DNA from: Labilithrix sp.
GTDB lineage: Bacteria; Myxococcota_A; Polyangia; Polyangiales; Polyangiaceae
Direction: 5' to 3'
Assembly (NCBI GenBank): GCA_019637175.1
Contig: JAHBWD010000021.1
Span: 1 to 64,000, forward strand
DNA length: 64,000 bases
Part shown: piece by piece, positions 18,584-26,348 of the stretch
How positions within the stretch are numbered: position 1 is the stretch's first letter
How the letters are laid out: the number at the start of each line of letters is the position of its first letter
The notes under the pieces: generated by a model
What the model saw: only the letters and a program-made list of their open reading frames with translations
Database searches by the model: none
Told to the model about the DNA's origin: nothing
Translations under genes and position numbers: made by a program

Positions 18584-20587
18584 CTACTCGGCGCAGAGAT
18601 CGATCGGCGGGTGGCCGTCGCACCCGCTCTGCTCGGGGAACTTGCACGCTTTGTCGGGGCAGAAGTTGACGCCGTGGCCGGCGCGCAAGAAGCGATCGAG
18701 CTGATCTTCGGCCGACTGGAGCTTGCGCACGAGCCCGTGCGGATCGCTGCACTGGCTCATCGGGACGTTGCAGAGCGGCTCGGGCGGCAGACCGAAGTCG
18801 TACTCGGTGTAGACCGATCCCGAGGTCGTCTCGCCCGTCTTCTCGAGGCCGAACAGATCGCCGAGCCCGGTGTCGAGGTGCTTCGCGCCGACCGCGCGCG
18901 CCATGACCTGCGCGCCCCACGTCGCGACCTGATGATCGCCGAGCGCGGAGCGCATGAGCACCTCGTGCGGGGGCGTGTTGGGCAGGCCGCCGCGGAGGTA
19001 CTTGGTGTAGCCGCTCGGCTCGACGCGATCCCAGAGCATCTGCGTGAGCGCGAGGACGAGCTGCTGATCGCGCGTATCGGGGTAGCTCGCGCGGAGGATG
19101 ATGAAGAAGAGATGGAAGTCGACGCTGCGGTGCAGCAGGAACGTGTACGGCTGCCCCATCACCTCGAGCACGCCGCGCTCGACGTCGGTCGAGGTCGACA
19201 TGTACACGCCGCCCGAAATGCCGCCCTGGCTGATGCCGTGGTAGTAGCGCTGCGTCGGATCGATCATCTTGCCGAAGCGAGCGTCCTTCGCGAAGCCGTT
19301 CTTCATCATGCGCATCGCGAGCAGGGCGTTCAGCATGCCTTGGTGGAGGCGGTCGAACATCGTCGAGATGCGCTCGACGTGCCCCGACGCGAGGACGTCG
19401 GAGATGTGGAGTCGATCGCCGTCGCTCGCCATGCCGACGAGATCGGTGGCGAAGATCACGTAGCCCTTGTCGTTCACGAGCTTTCGGAAGTTCGCCGCTT
19501 CGATCTGCGTCCGGCTGCCGAGGAGGCCGTGGCCGTACTGGAGCAGCGCGGCGGGCGCGCTCACCGCGCTCTTGGGGATGATGACCTCGAAGGGAACGTC
19601 GTACGTCGGCTTCGCCGGATCGGGCTCGGGCATGCCGTCGGCACCGAAGAGGAGGTTGCCGCCGGGGCCGGGGGCGTCGAGGTAGAGCGGCGCCGTCATG
19701 TGCCCGTGGATCTTGAAGGCGATCTCGCCGGTTTCCCACGTCTCGTCGACCTCGTCGATGCGATACGGCGGGCCGCTCTCGCCGGCGATCGCGAGCGCCT
19801 CGTCGCGCATGTGCAGGAGCCAGCCGGTCACGTTCTCGCGGCTCGCCGTCGTGAAGTCCCACGCGAGCTGGAGATCGGCGCGCGCGACGTTCGCCGACGC
19901 GAGGCGCGCGAAGATGTCTTCGTAGAGGCCACGACGCGCGTCGACCGACGGCTCGGGCGAGGCCTCGAGATCGCGGAGCGCCTTGAACGCGGCCGACGGC
20001 GCGATCTCGCCCGCGCTCCCTTTGACCTTTCGAATCGCGACGATGTAGCGGCGGCCGTCGACGAGGGGCACGAGCGGCCGAATCATGAAGCTTCGCTGCT
20101 CGGAATCGCCCTCGGCGCGATCGACCTCCGCGAAGTGGAGCACGCGCTCGCCCGTCACCGTGTCGAGCACCACGGTGGGACATTCCGGGTCGAGCGATCG
20201 CTTCGGATCGCCGACGTCGGGGAGCCCCTCGATCGTCGCGCCGGGGAGGAACGCGAGGATGTTCGAGCTCGCGGAGAAGCCGTCGCTCTTCGACCACGGC
20301 GCGCCGGTGCTCCGCGCTCCGTTGGCGGCGACGGGCATCATCGCGTCTTCGAGCTTCACCCGGCGCCCGGTGGGCGTCTCGGGCGCGTCGACGGTGTAGA
20401 CGTTCGACGGGAACGGGTAGCCGCATTTCTCGGGCACGAGGGGATCGCACCCGAGCAGCGGCCACGCGACGCTCGGCGCGAACGGTCCGACCTTCGCGGG
20501 GCCTTCGGGATCCTTCGCGCTCGTGCACGCGGGGCCGAGGATCGAGCAGAGAGCGGCGGCGGCGAGGAGGAAGGAGAGGCGCCTCAT
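18584..20587 (-). CDS. Secreted alpha/beta-hydrolase-fold lipoprotein
   Basis: This 667-residue protein has a signal peptide with lipobox SILGPAC (Cys about residue 20). Landmarks of a large secreted alpha/beta hydrolase follow: LLQYGHGLLGSR (oxyanion region), GYVIFATDLVGMASDGD, the nucleophile elbow HGISQGG with Ser near 453, and a C-terminal part with several Cys (PLCNVPMSQCSD, CPDKACKFPEQSGC). Such proteins are frequent in Myxococcota and are annotated as lipases or esterases, but the substrate is unknown. The upstream extension to 20722 has no signal sequence and would overlap the divergent gene, so ATG 20587 is chosen. Confidence 0.82.
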   Translation of the reverse strand: MRRLSFLLAAAALCSILGPACTSAKDPEGPAKVGPFAPSVAWPLLGCDPLVPEKCGYPFPSNVYTVDAPETPTGRRVKLEDAMMPVAANGARSTGAPWSKSDGFSASSNILAFLPGATIEGLPDVGDPKRSLDPECPTVVLDTVTGERVLHFAEVDRAEGDSEQRSFMIRPLVPLVDGRRYIVAIRKVKGSAGEIAPSAAFKALRDLEASPEPSVDARRGLYEDIFARLASANVARADLQLAWDFTTASRENVTGWLLHMRDEALAIAGESGPPYRIDEVDETWETGEIAFKIHGHMTAPLYLDAPGPGGNLLFGADGMPEPDPAKPTYDVPFEVIIPKSAVSAPAALLQYGHGLLGSRTQIEAANFRKLVNDKGYVIFATDLVGMASDGDRLHISDVLASGHVERISTMFDRLHQGMLNALLAMRMMKNGFAKDARFGKMIDPTQRYYHGISQGGISGGVYMSTSTDVERGVLEVMGQPYTFLLHRSVDFHLFFIILRASYPDTRDQQLVLALTQMLWDRVEPSGYTKYLRGGLPNTPPHEVLMRSALGDHQVATWGAQVMARAVGAKHLDTGLGDLFGLEKTGETTSGSVYTEYDFGLPPEPLCNVPMSQCSDPHGLVRKLQSAEDQLDRFLRAGHGVNFCPDKACKFPEQSGCDGHPPIDLCAE

Positions 20588-20610
20588 GAGGGCGAACGTA
20601 TAGCGAAGAC

Positions 20611-20645
20611 CTCGCGGCCGGTCACCCTCGCGCTTTGGCCGCGAG
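20611..20645. promoter_or_regulatory. 9-bp inverted repeat between divergent genes
   Basis: CTCGCGGCC (20611-20619) and GGCCGCGAG (20637-20645) are perfect inverted repeats with a 17-base spacer. They lie in the 77-bp gap between the hydrolase (minus) and the 20665 gene (plus). CGAAG and CTTCG flank them as a further partial arm. This is a candidate dimeric-regulator site or leader hairpin. Confidence 0.5.
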
Positions 20646-20664
20646 CTGATAGCTTCGATCGTCG

Positions 20665-21681
20665 ATGCAGCGTCTGACGGACGGATGGCACCTCGAGCTC
20701 GTGGCGTTCGGCGTCGGGGCATCCCGCGCCGACGAGCTCTTGGCCGGCGTGCCGACGCTGAACGAGCTGCGTCAGATCCCCCTGCGCCGCGACGGTTGGG
20801 AGCGCCGCGAGCTCGGGCTCTCGCTCGATTCGAAGGGCGGCCACGAGCAGCTCCCGATCCACGTCACGATCCTCGCGTACGGCCCGGCCGATCGCGCGGA
20901 CTTCGTGCCCGATCTCTCGCACGCCGACGCCGTCTTGATCGTCGACTCGGGCGACGAACCGGCGGACGCGCGCGCGGCGGGCGCGGTCACCGAGGCGCTC
21001 GCGCAGCGCGTCGGCGATCCTCCGCACATCGTCGAGCGAACGAAGCCCGACGGCGTGAAGAGCGGGCTCAAGGCGATCGTGAAGCGCAGCGTCCAGGCGC
21101 TGAAGGCCGGCGAGCTCATCGCGTTCTGGAAGGAGAGCGTGCGCAACGCCGAGGCGGCGCACGACGCGGAGGTCTACGGCCCGCTCACCAAGGAGAAGAT
21201 CCTCGGGCAGCCGCAGGGCGAGGTCGTGGCGTTCCTGCTGCGCGTGATCCACGAGCGCGGGCGTCGCGCGGTCCTCTCCGGCCGCTTGCCCAACGCCGAC
21301 GCGTACGAGCACTCGCTGAGCGCGCGCTGGCAGCGCCTCGTCGCGGTCAACGCGCTCGAGATGCTCGTGGCCGACGCCGGCGTCTCCGCGCTCTTCGGCG
21401 CGCCCGGCGATCGCGCGATGGAGCGCGAAGAGGTGACGTGCGCGCTCGCCGGCCTCAAACGGATCGGCGCGTCGAAGAAGGCGGCGATCGTCGAGCGCGC
21501 GCTCGGCATCGCGCGCGAGGCGAGGCTCTGGGAGGGCAACGCCGACGCCACCGCGTCGAAGGTCCTCGAGGAGCTGTCCGATCGCTTCTACGCCGTCGAC
21601 GACGAGCCGCTGCGCATCCGCCTCGAAGACGACATCCGCAAGGCTCCCGACGAGTTCACGCTCGGCGCCTACGAAGACTGA
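20665..21681 (+). CDS. Unknown cytoplasmic protein (338 aa)
   Basis: The protein starts MQRLTDGWHLELVAFGVG and has no signal or membrane segment. The first 115 residues look like an alpha/beta domain (LPIHVTILAYG, SHADAVLIVDSGDEPADARA), similar in texture to degenerate small-GTPase or receiver folds but without a P-loop. The C-terminal part is helical and charged, ending EELSDRFYAVDDEPLRIRLE and DDIRKAPDEFTLGAYED. I do not recognise the family. The next gene starts 24 bp downstream on the same strand, so they may be co-transcribed. Confidence 0.75.
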   Translation: MQRLTDGWHLELVAFGVGASRADELLAGVPTLNELRQIPLRRDGWERRELGLSLDSKGGHEQLPIHVTILAYGPADRADFVPDLSHADAVLIVDSGDEPADARAAGAVTEALAQRVGDPPHIVERTKPDGVKSGLKAIVKRSVQALKAGELIAFWKESVRNAEAAHDAEVYGPLTKEKILGQPQGEVVAFLLRVIHERGRRAVLSGRLPNADAYEHSLSARWQRLVAVNALEMLVADAGVSALFGAPGDRAMEREEVTCALAGLKRIGASKKAAIVERALGIAREARLWEGNADATASKVLEELSDRFYAVDDEPLRIRLEDDIRKAPDEFTLGAYED

Positions 21682-21705
21682 GAAGACCGATCGACGAGCT
21701 GAGCG

Positions 21706-22395
21706 ATGACCGGGAACGGCGCGTGCAGGTCGCCGACCATGCGGCTGTCGGTCCTGGTTCATCCGCGAGGGCAGCGCCTCACCGTGGCGGAGCAGCGCGC
21801 CTCGGGGACGCTGAAGGAGAGCCTGGAGCCGCTCGCGCGCTTCATCCACGCGCTCGCGATCCGCTACGACGAGATCGTCGATCGATTCGGCGACGCGGAA
21901 ATCGTGTGCCGCGCGAAGGTCACTGTGGCGGGAATCCCGGACGCGCCCGCGTTCGTGGTCGAGGGACGCGGCAGGCAGTACCACGAAGCGGCCGAGCTGG
22001 CCGCCGACGCGGTGAAGCTCGCGATGCGACGCACGCTCGAGCGCGCGCTGCCGCGCACGCGCAAGGAGCGCGACGCGAAGCGCTTGCTCGATGCGCTCCG
22101 CGAGCACGAGCCTCCGGTCGCGCAGGCGAAGCCCGACGCGCGCGAGGTCGACGCCGCCGCGGGCGACCACCGCGCGACGCCGCCGGACCGCCCGCGGCGC
22201 CGGCGGCACGCGCACCTCACGCTGCGGCAATCGCGCGCGACGTCGGTGCGCGAGATCTCGAAGGGGCCGCGCCCGTCGCGCAAGTCGACGCGCAAGGCGG
22301 CGAACCGGAGCAAGCGAGACAGCAACCAGGCGCGCCGCCAGACGCGCGAGGTTCGATCGCCGAAGGCGCGCTCGGCCCGCGCCCGCGCGCGCTGA
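21706..22395 (+). CDS. Basic-tailed protein with HPF/RaiA-like N-domain (tentative)
   Basis: This 229-residue protein may start here or at ATG 21739 (MRLSVLVHPRG). Residues 30-115 follow the pattern of hibernation-promoting/RaiA ribosome-binding domains: a helix LKESLEPLARFIHALAIRYD, strands AEIVCRAKVTVAG and PAFVVEGRGRQ, then a helix YHEAAELAADAVKLAMRRTL. The remaining about 100 residues are extremely basic and disordered (Arg/Lys/Ser/Pro-rich, ending RSARARAR), suited to RNA or DNA binding. The ribosome-factor assignment is a pattern judgement only. Neighbours give no support either way. Confidence 0.5.
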   Translation: MTGNGACRSPTMRLSVLVHPRGQRLTVAEQRASGTLKESLEPLARFIHALAIRYDEIVDRFGDAEIVCRAKVTVAGIPDAPAFVVEGRGRQYHEAAELAADAVKLAMRRTLERALPRTRKERDAKRLLDALREHEPPVAQAKPDAREVDAAAGDHRATPPDRPRRRRHAHLTLRQSRATSVREISKGPRPSRKSTRKAANRSKRDSNQARRQTREVRSPKARSARARAR

Positions 22396-22520
22396 GGGCG
22401 GCCCCGAGGGAGCGCGTGGCGCGGGAACCCACGAAGGTTGGCGCCGAGGCCGCGAATCGCCCGGCCTCGAGGGCGCGCGAGGCGTGTTAAGAACGGGCAC
22501 GCTCGCCCGGAGGCTCGATC

Positions 22521-23468
22521 ATGCAGGACAGCATCGCCACCGCCGTTCTCCTCCCTCTCGCGCTCGCCGTCATCATGTTCGGCCTGGGAATGAGCCTCAC
22601 GCCGGCGGACTTCGCGCGCGTGATCCGCGTCCCGCGCGCGGTGTTCGTCGGTCTCTTCTGCCAGATGGTGCTCCTGCCCGGCGTCGCGCTCCTCCTCGCG
22701 CACGGCCTCGGCCTGTCGCCCGAGCTCGCGGTGGGCCTCATGCTCCTCGCGGCGTCACCCGGCGGCGCGACGGCGAACCTCTTCAGCCACCTCGCGAAGG
22801 GCGACGTCGCGTTGAACGTGACGCTCACGGCCGTCAACAGCGTGCTCTCGCTCTTCACGCTGCCCTTCATCGTCAACTTCGCGCTCGATCACTTCATGGG
22901 CGCGGGGCAGGTCATCCCGCTCCAGGCGGGCAAGGTCGTCCAGGTCTTCGCCGTCGTCCTCGTGCCGGTCGCGATCGGCATGCTCGTGCACGCGCGACGC
23001 CCCGACTTCGCGCGGCGCGCGACCAAGCCGATCAAAGCCGCGTCGGTGGTGTTCCTCGTGTGCGTCGTGCTCGCGGCTGCGCTGAAGGAGCGCGCGCACC
23101 TCGGCGGCTACTTCGCGCGCGTCGGCCTCGCGGCGCTCGCGTTCAACGTGTGCAGCCTCGGCGTCGGCTACGTCGTCCCGCTCGTCGCGCGCCTCCCCCA
23201 TCGCCAGGCGGTGGCGATCGGCATGGAGATCGGGATCCACAACGGAACCCTGGCCATCGCGATCGCGATGAGCCCGCTCCTCCTCGGCAACGCCACCATG
23301 GCGATCCCGGCGGCGGTCTACAGCCTCGTGATGTTCGTGACCGCGGGCACCTTCGCGTGGCTCTCGAGCGCGCGCAGCGAAGCGACGAAGATCGAAGAGA
23401 CCCCGCTCGCGCCGCTCGGCCTGCTCGGCCGCCACCGCGCGCCGATCCAGGCCCCGCCCGAGGGCTGA
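22521..23468 (+). CDS. Bile acid:sodium symporter (BASS) family transporter
   Basis: This 315-residue inner-membrane protein has about nine to ten hydrophobic segments. It carries BASS signatures: FGLGMSLTPADFARVIRVPR near the N-terminus, LLAASPGGATANLFSHLAKG (first broken-helix crossing), LNVTLTAVNSVLSLFTLPFI, and IGMEIGIHNGTLAIAIAMSP (second crossing). Members import organic anions such as bile acids, pyruvate or pantoate with Na+; the substrate cannot be read from sequence. A good Shine-Dalgarno (GGAGG, about 8 bases upstream) supports the ATG. The C-terminus ends with a short cytoplasmic tail. Confidence 0.93.
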   Translation: MQDSIATAVLLPLALAVIMFGLGMSLTPADFARVIRVPRAVFVGLFCQMVLLPGVALLLAHGLGLSPELAVGLMLLAASPGGATANLFSHLAKGDVALNVTLTAVNSVLSLFTLPFIVNFALDHFMGAGQVIPLQAGKVVQVFAVVLVPVAIGMLVHARRPDFARRATKPIKAASVVFLVCVVLAAALKERAHLGGYFARVGLAALAFNVCSLGVGYVVPLVARLPHRQAVAIGMEIGIHNGTLAIAIAMSPLLLGNATMAIPAAVYSLVMFVTAGTFAWLSSARSEATKIEETPLAPLGLLGRHRAPIQAPPEG

Positions 23469-23561
23469 TCGCGAACGCCGCGATCGGGCGCGGCACTCAC
23501 CTCTGCCGTCTTCACGCTCGCGCTCGCGTGATCGTCACGGGGCTTGCACGAGGTCGAGCGC

Positions 23562-24011
23562 ATGAGAGCGCTGACCACGACCTTGACTGCGTGCGCCGTC
23601 TTGTCGATGACCGCGAACTGCCAGCGAGGCCACGAGACGCGCCCCGGCGCCGCCTACACGACCGGCGCGCAGATCCAGGCGCCGGCGCAGCCGACGATCA
23701 TGAACGACGATGCGGCGATGCGCCTCGCGCAGGCGCGGTGCCGCCGCGAGAGCCTGTGTGACAACGTCGGCGCGTTCCGGAGATTCCCCAATCACGATGC
23801 TTGCCTGCGCGAGGTCTTCGTCGAGACGCAGGAGACCGTCGTCCCCGAGGAGTGTCCCGCGGGCGTCGATCAGATCCGCCTGACGCGCTGCATCGCCGAC
23901 GTCTACAGCGAGAAGTGTGGCGAGGCCAAGCCGCCTCTCGATGCGCCCGCGTCTGCCCTCGGCGTCGCGCCCATCGCGTGCCACCGCGAGCAGCTCTGCC
24001 TCGTACGTTGA
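23562..24011 (+). CDS. Small Cys-containing lipoprotein
   Basis: From ATG 23562 this is 149 residues; a TTG six codons earlier is less likely. The signal sequence MRALTTTLTACAVLSMTANC supplies a lipobox-like MTANC. The mature part has eight or so Cys in pairs (CRRESLCDNVGAF, DACLREVF, EECPAGVDQIRLTRC, SEKCGEA, ACHREQLC). This resembles the small disulfide-rich lipoproteins common in Myxococcota, without an assigned function. It ends 13 bp from the convergent allA-like gene. Confidence 0.75.
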   Translation: MRALTTTLTACAVLSMTANCQRGHETRPGAAYTTGAQIQAPAQPTIMNDDAAMRLAQARCRRESLCDNVGAFRRFPNHDACLREVFVETQETVVPEECPAGVDQIRLTRCIADVYSEKCGEAKPPLDAPASALGVAPIACHREQLCLVR

Positions 24012-24024
24012 GAGCACAGCGTCG

Positions 24025-24567
24025 CTATCGCTCGGGGACGGCGATCTCGACGGGCTCGCGCAGCTTCGCGACGACGCAGTCGAGCGGCGTGCCGTCTTCC
24101 CAGACGAACATCACGAACTCGGCGGGCGAGCCGAAGACGATGAGCGGCATGTGCCACACGCCGGGCCCGTACACCACGCCCTGCCCCGGCTCGGCGAGGA
24201 ACGCCTGGAGGCCGAGGACGTCGGGCGCGTCGTCGCCCGGCGCGACCACGACGAGGTAGCGGTCGACCTTCATCGGGACGAAGAGCTGCGACGAGCCCGG
24301 GTGCTTCTCCATCGACTCGGCGATCACCGGGAAGCGAGACCACGGCGTGCAGCGGAACGTCGCGAGGTTGGGCTTCGCGTGCGCGCGCTCGTTCTCGAGC
24401 GCGGCGGCGTGATCGCGACGAGCGGCCGTCCCGAAGTTCACCATCGTCGGCGTGATGTCGGCGCGCTCCGCGATGACGACGTCGCCGAAGCCCTGAAAGG
24501 CTTCGCGCGTGAGCGGCCGCGCGTCGATGCGCGCGCGTGAGGCGCGTGAGGAAGGAGGGGCCGACAT
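24025..24567 (-). CDS. allA: Ureidoglycolate lyase
   Basis: This 180-residue cupin-type enzyme would convert ureidoglycolate to glyoxylate and urea, a late step of allantoin (purine) breakdown. Family hallmarks are present: PLTREAFQGFGDVV, FRCTPWSRFPVIAESMEKHP, GSSQLFVPM, and VYGPGVWHMPLIVF. In many AllA proteins that last motif is WHHPL, so M replaces the second His. The ATG at 24567 is preceded by CCTCCTTCC on the plus strand, i.e. GGAAGGAGG reading toward the gene. A start at 24582 is possible. No other allantoin genes are in the window. Confidence 0.88.
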   Translation of the reverse strand: MSAPPSSRASRARIDARPLTREAFQGFGDVVIAERADITPTMVNFGTAARRDHAAALENERAHAKPNLATFRCTPWSRFPVIAESMEKHPGSSQLFVPMKVDRYLVVVAPGDDAPDVLGLQAFLAEPGQGVVYGPGVWHMPLIVFGSPAEFVMFVWEDGTPLDCVVAKLREPVEIAVPER

Positions 24568-24649
24568 GGCAGGCGCGATCATATCCCCTCTTCGAGCATC
24601 CAACGCCAACTCTCCCGCGCGCGTGCGCGTGTGATAGTGCAGGCTGGTC

Positions 24650-25573
24650 ATGCCGATCATTTCGGTGAAGAAGCTGTCGAAGACCTACGCGTCGGGCTTC
24701 CACGCCCTGAAGAACGTGGATCTGGAGATCGAGCGCGGCGAGATCTTCGCGCTCCTCGGCCCGAACGGCGCGGGGAAAACGACGCTCATCGGCATCATCT
24801 GCGGCATCGTCAACGCGACCTCCGGCACCGTGCTCGCCGACGGCCACGACATCGTGACCGACTACCGCGCGGCGCGCGCGAAGATCGGCCTCGTGCCTCA
24901 AGAGCTGTCGACCGACATGTTCGAGACGGTCTGGGCGACCGTGAGCTTCAGCCGCGGCCTCTTCGGCAAGCCGCCGAACGCGGCCCACATCGAGAAGGTC
25001 CTGCGCGCGCTCTCGCTCTGGGAGAAGAAAGACACCAAGATCATGGCGCTCTCCGGCGGCATGAAGCGGCGCGTGCTCATCGCCAAGGCCCTCTCGCACG
25101 AGCCGCGCATCCTCTTCCTCGACGAACCGACCGCGGGCGTCGACGTCGAGCTCCGCCGCGAGATGTGGGAGATGGTCCGAGGGCTCCGCGAGAGCGGCGT
25201 GACGGTCATCTTGACGACGCACTACATCGAAGAGGCCGAGCAGATGGCCGATCGCATCGGCGTCATCGACAAGGGCGAGCTCATCCTCGTCGAGGAGAAG
25301 ACGGCGCTGATGGGCAAGCTCGGCAAGAAGCAGCTCACCGTGAGCCTCGTGCGCCCGATCGAGCGGATCCCCGACGCGCTCGCCGACTATCGGCTCGAGC
25401 TCGCGCGCGAGGGCAAGGAGATCGTGTTCACGTTCGACGCCGAGCAAGAGCGCGCGAAGATCGCGGCGCTCATCCGCACGCTCGGCGATCTCGGCATGGA
25501 GCTCGCGGATCTGCAGACGCGCGAGAGCTCGCTCGAGGAGATCTTCGTCAGCCTGGTGAAGGGTCGCGCATGA
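24650..25573 (+). CDS. ABC-2 type transporter, ATP-binding protein
   Basis: This 307-residue ATPase has Walker A GPNGAGKTTL at 37-46, the Q-loop VPQELS near 82, signature LSGGMK at 134-139, Walker B ILFLDE at 154-159, and the H-loop in TTHYIEEAEQ. The extended C-terminal region (about 80 residues after the ATPase core) is typical of drug, lipid or polysaccharide exporters of the ABC-2 type. The permease gene overlaps its stop by ATGA. It is the first gene of a six-gene run that includes a Ser/Thr kinase. The transported substrate is unknown. Confidence 0.95.
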   Translation: MPIISVKKLSKTYASGFHALKNVDLEIERGEIFALLGPNGAGKTTLIGIICGIVNATSGTVLADGHDIVTDYRAARAKIGLVPQELSTDMFETVWATVSFSRGLFGKPPNAAHIEKVLRALSLWEKKDTKIMALSGGMKRRVLIAKALSHEPRILFLDEPTAGVDVELRREMWEMVRGLRESGVTVILTTHYIEEAEQMADRIGVIDKGELILVEEKTALMGKLGKKQLTVSLVRPIERIPDALADYRLELAREGKEIVFTFDAEQERAKIAALIRTLGDLGMELADLQTRESSLEEIFVSLVKGRA

Positions 25574-26331
25574 ACCGCTACGCCGTCCGCGCCATCTTCG
25601 TGTTCGAGATGTCGCGCACCTTCCGCACCCTCCTCCAGAGCATCGCGGCGCCGGTGATCTCCACGTCGCTCTACTTCGTCGTCTTCGGCTCCGCGCTCGG
25701 GTCGCGCATCGCGGAGATCGAGGGCGTTCCCTATGCCGCCTTCATCGTCCCCGGGCTCACGATGCTCTCGCTCCTCACCGAGAGCATGTCGAACGCGAGC
25801 TTCGGGATCTACATGCCGCGTTTCTCGGGCACGATCTACGAGGTTCTCTCGGCGCCGATCTCCTGGGTCGAGATCGTCTGCGGGTACGTGGGCGCCGCCG
25901 CCACCAAATCGATCATGCTCGGATCGATCATCCTCGCGACCGCGCGCATCTTCGTGGCCTACGACATCGCCCATCCGCTCTGGGCGGCGGTGTTCCTCGT
26001 GCTCACCGCGGTCACCTTCAGCCTCTTCGGCTTCATCATCGGGCTCTGGGCCGACGGCTTCGAGAAGCTCCAGCTCGTGCCGCTCCTCATCGTCACGCCC
26101 CTCACGTTCCTCGGCGGGAGCTTCTACTCGATCCGGATGCTCCCGCCGTTCTGGCAGCACGTCACGCTGTTCAACCCCGTCGTCTACCTCGTCAGCGGAT
26201 TCCGATGGAGCTTCTACGGCGTGTCGGACGTGGGCGTCGAGGTGAGCGCCGGGATGATCCTCGTCTTCCTGGTCGTCTGCCTCGCGGTCGCCCGATGGAT
26301 GATCACGACGGGATGGCGGCTCAAGACCTGA
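25570..26331 (+). CDS. ABC-2 type transporter permease
   Basis: This 253-residue permease has six predicted membrane helices and ABC-2 family features: N-terminal amphipathic FEMSRTFRTLLQSIAAPVIS, LYFVVFGSALGSRI, PGLTMLSLLTESMSNASFGI, and the conserved late segment LIVTPLTFLGGSFYSIRMLP followed by PVVYLVSGFRW. It pairs with the preceding ATPase (ATGA overlap at 25570). Its stop codon forms part of the palindrome that precedes the kinase gene. Confidence 0.94.
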   Translation: MNRYAVRAIFVFEMSRTFRTLLQSIAAPVISTSLYFVVFGSALGSRIAEIEGVPYAAFIVPGLTMLSLLTESMSNASFGIYMPRFSGTIYEVLSAPISWVEIVCGYVGAAATKSIMLGSIILATARIFVAYDIAHPLWAAVFLVLTAVTFSLFGFIIGLWADGFEKLQLVPLLIVTPLTFLGGSFYSIRMLPPFWQHVTLFNPVVYLVSGFRWSFYGVSDVGVEVSAGMILVFLVVCLAVARWMITTGWRLKT

Positions 26332-26348
26332 CGTGATTAATTCACGTC
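26330..26348. promoter_or_regulatory. Palindrome filling the gap before the kinase start
   Basis: GACGTGATTAATTCACGTC has 7-bp arms around TTAAT. It begins inside the permease stop and ends on the base before the kinase GTG, occupying the whole intergenic space. There is no T-run, so it is unlikely to be a terminator. It is AT-rich at the centre, as operators often are, and as RNA it would hide the kinase start. A TTG at 26361 preceded by GGGAGAG would leave it as a true 5' leader element. Confidence 0.55.

Noticed and set aside
18574..18587. GTAGC/GCTAC hairpin between convergent genes as a terminator
   Set aside because: The 5-bp stem is just the two facing TAG stop codons with flanking bases, and no T-run follows.
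22396..22520. Possible RNA gene or riboswitch before the BASS transporter
   Set aside because: The 125-bp gap is GC-rich with no convincing conserved fold; only a good Shine-Dalgarno is visible.
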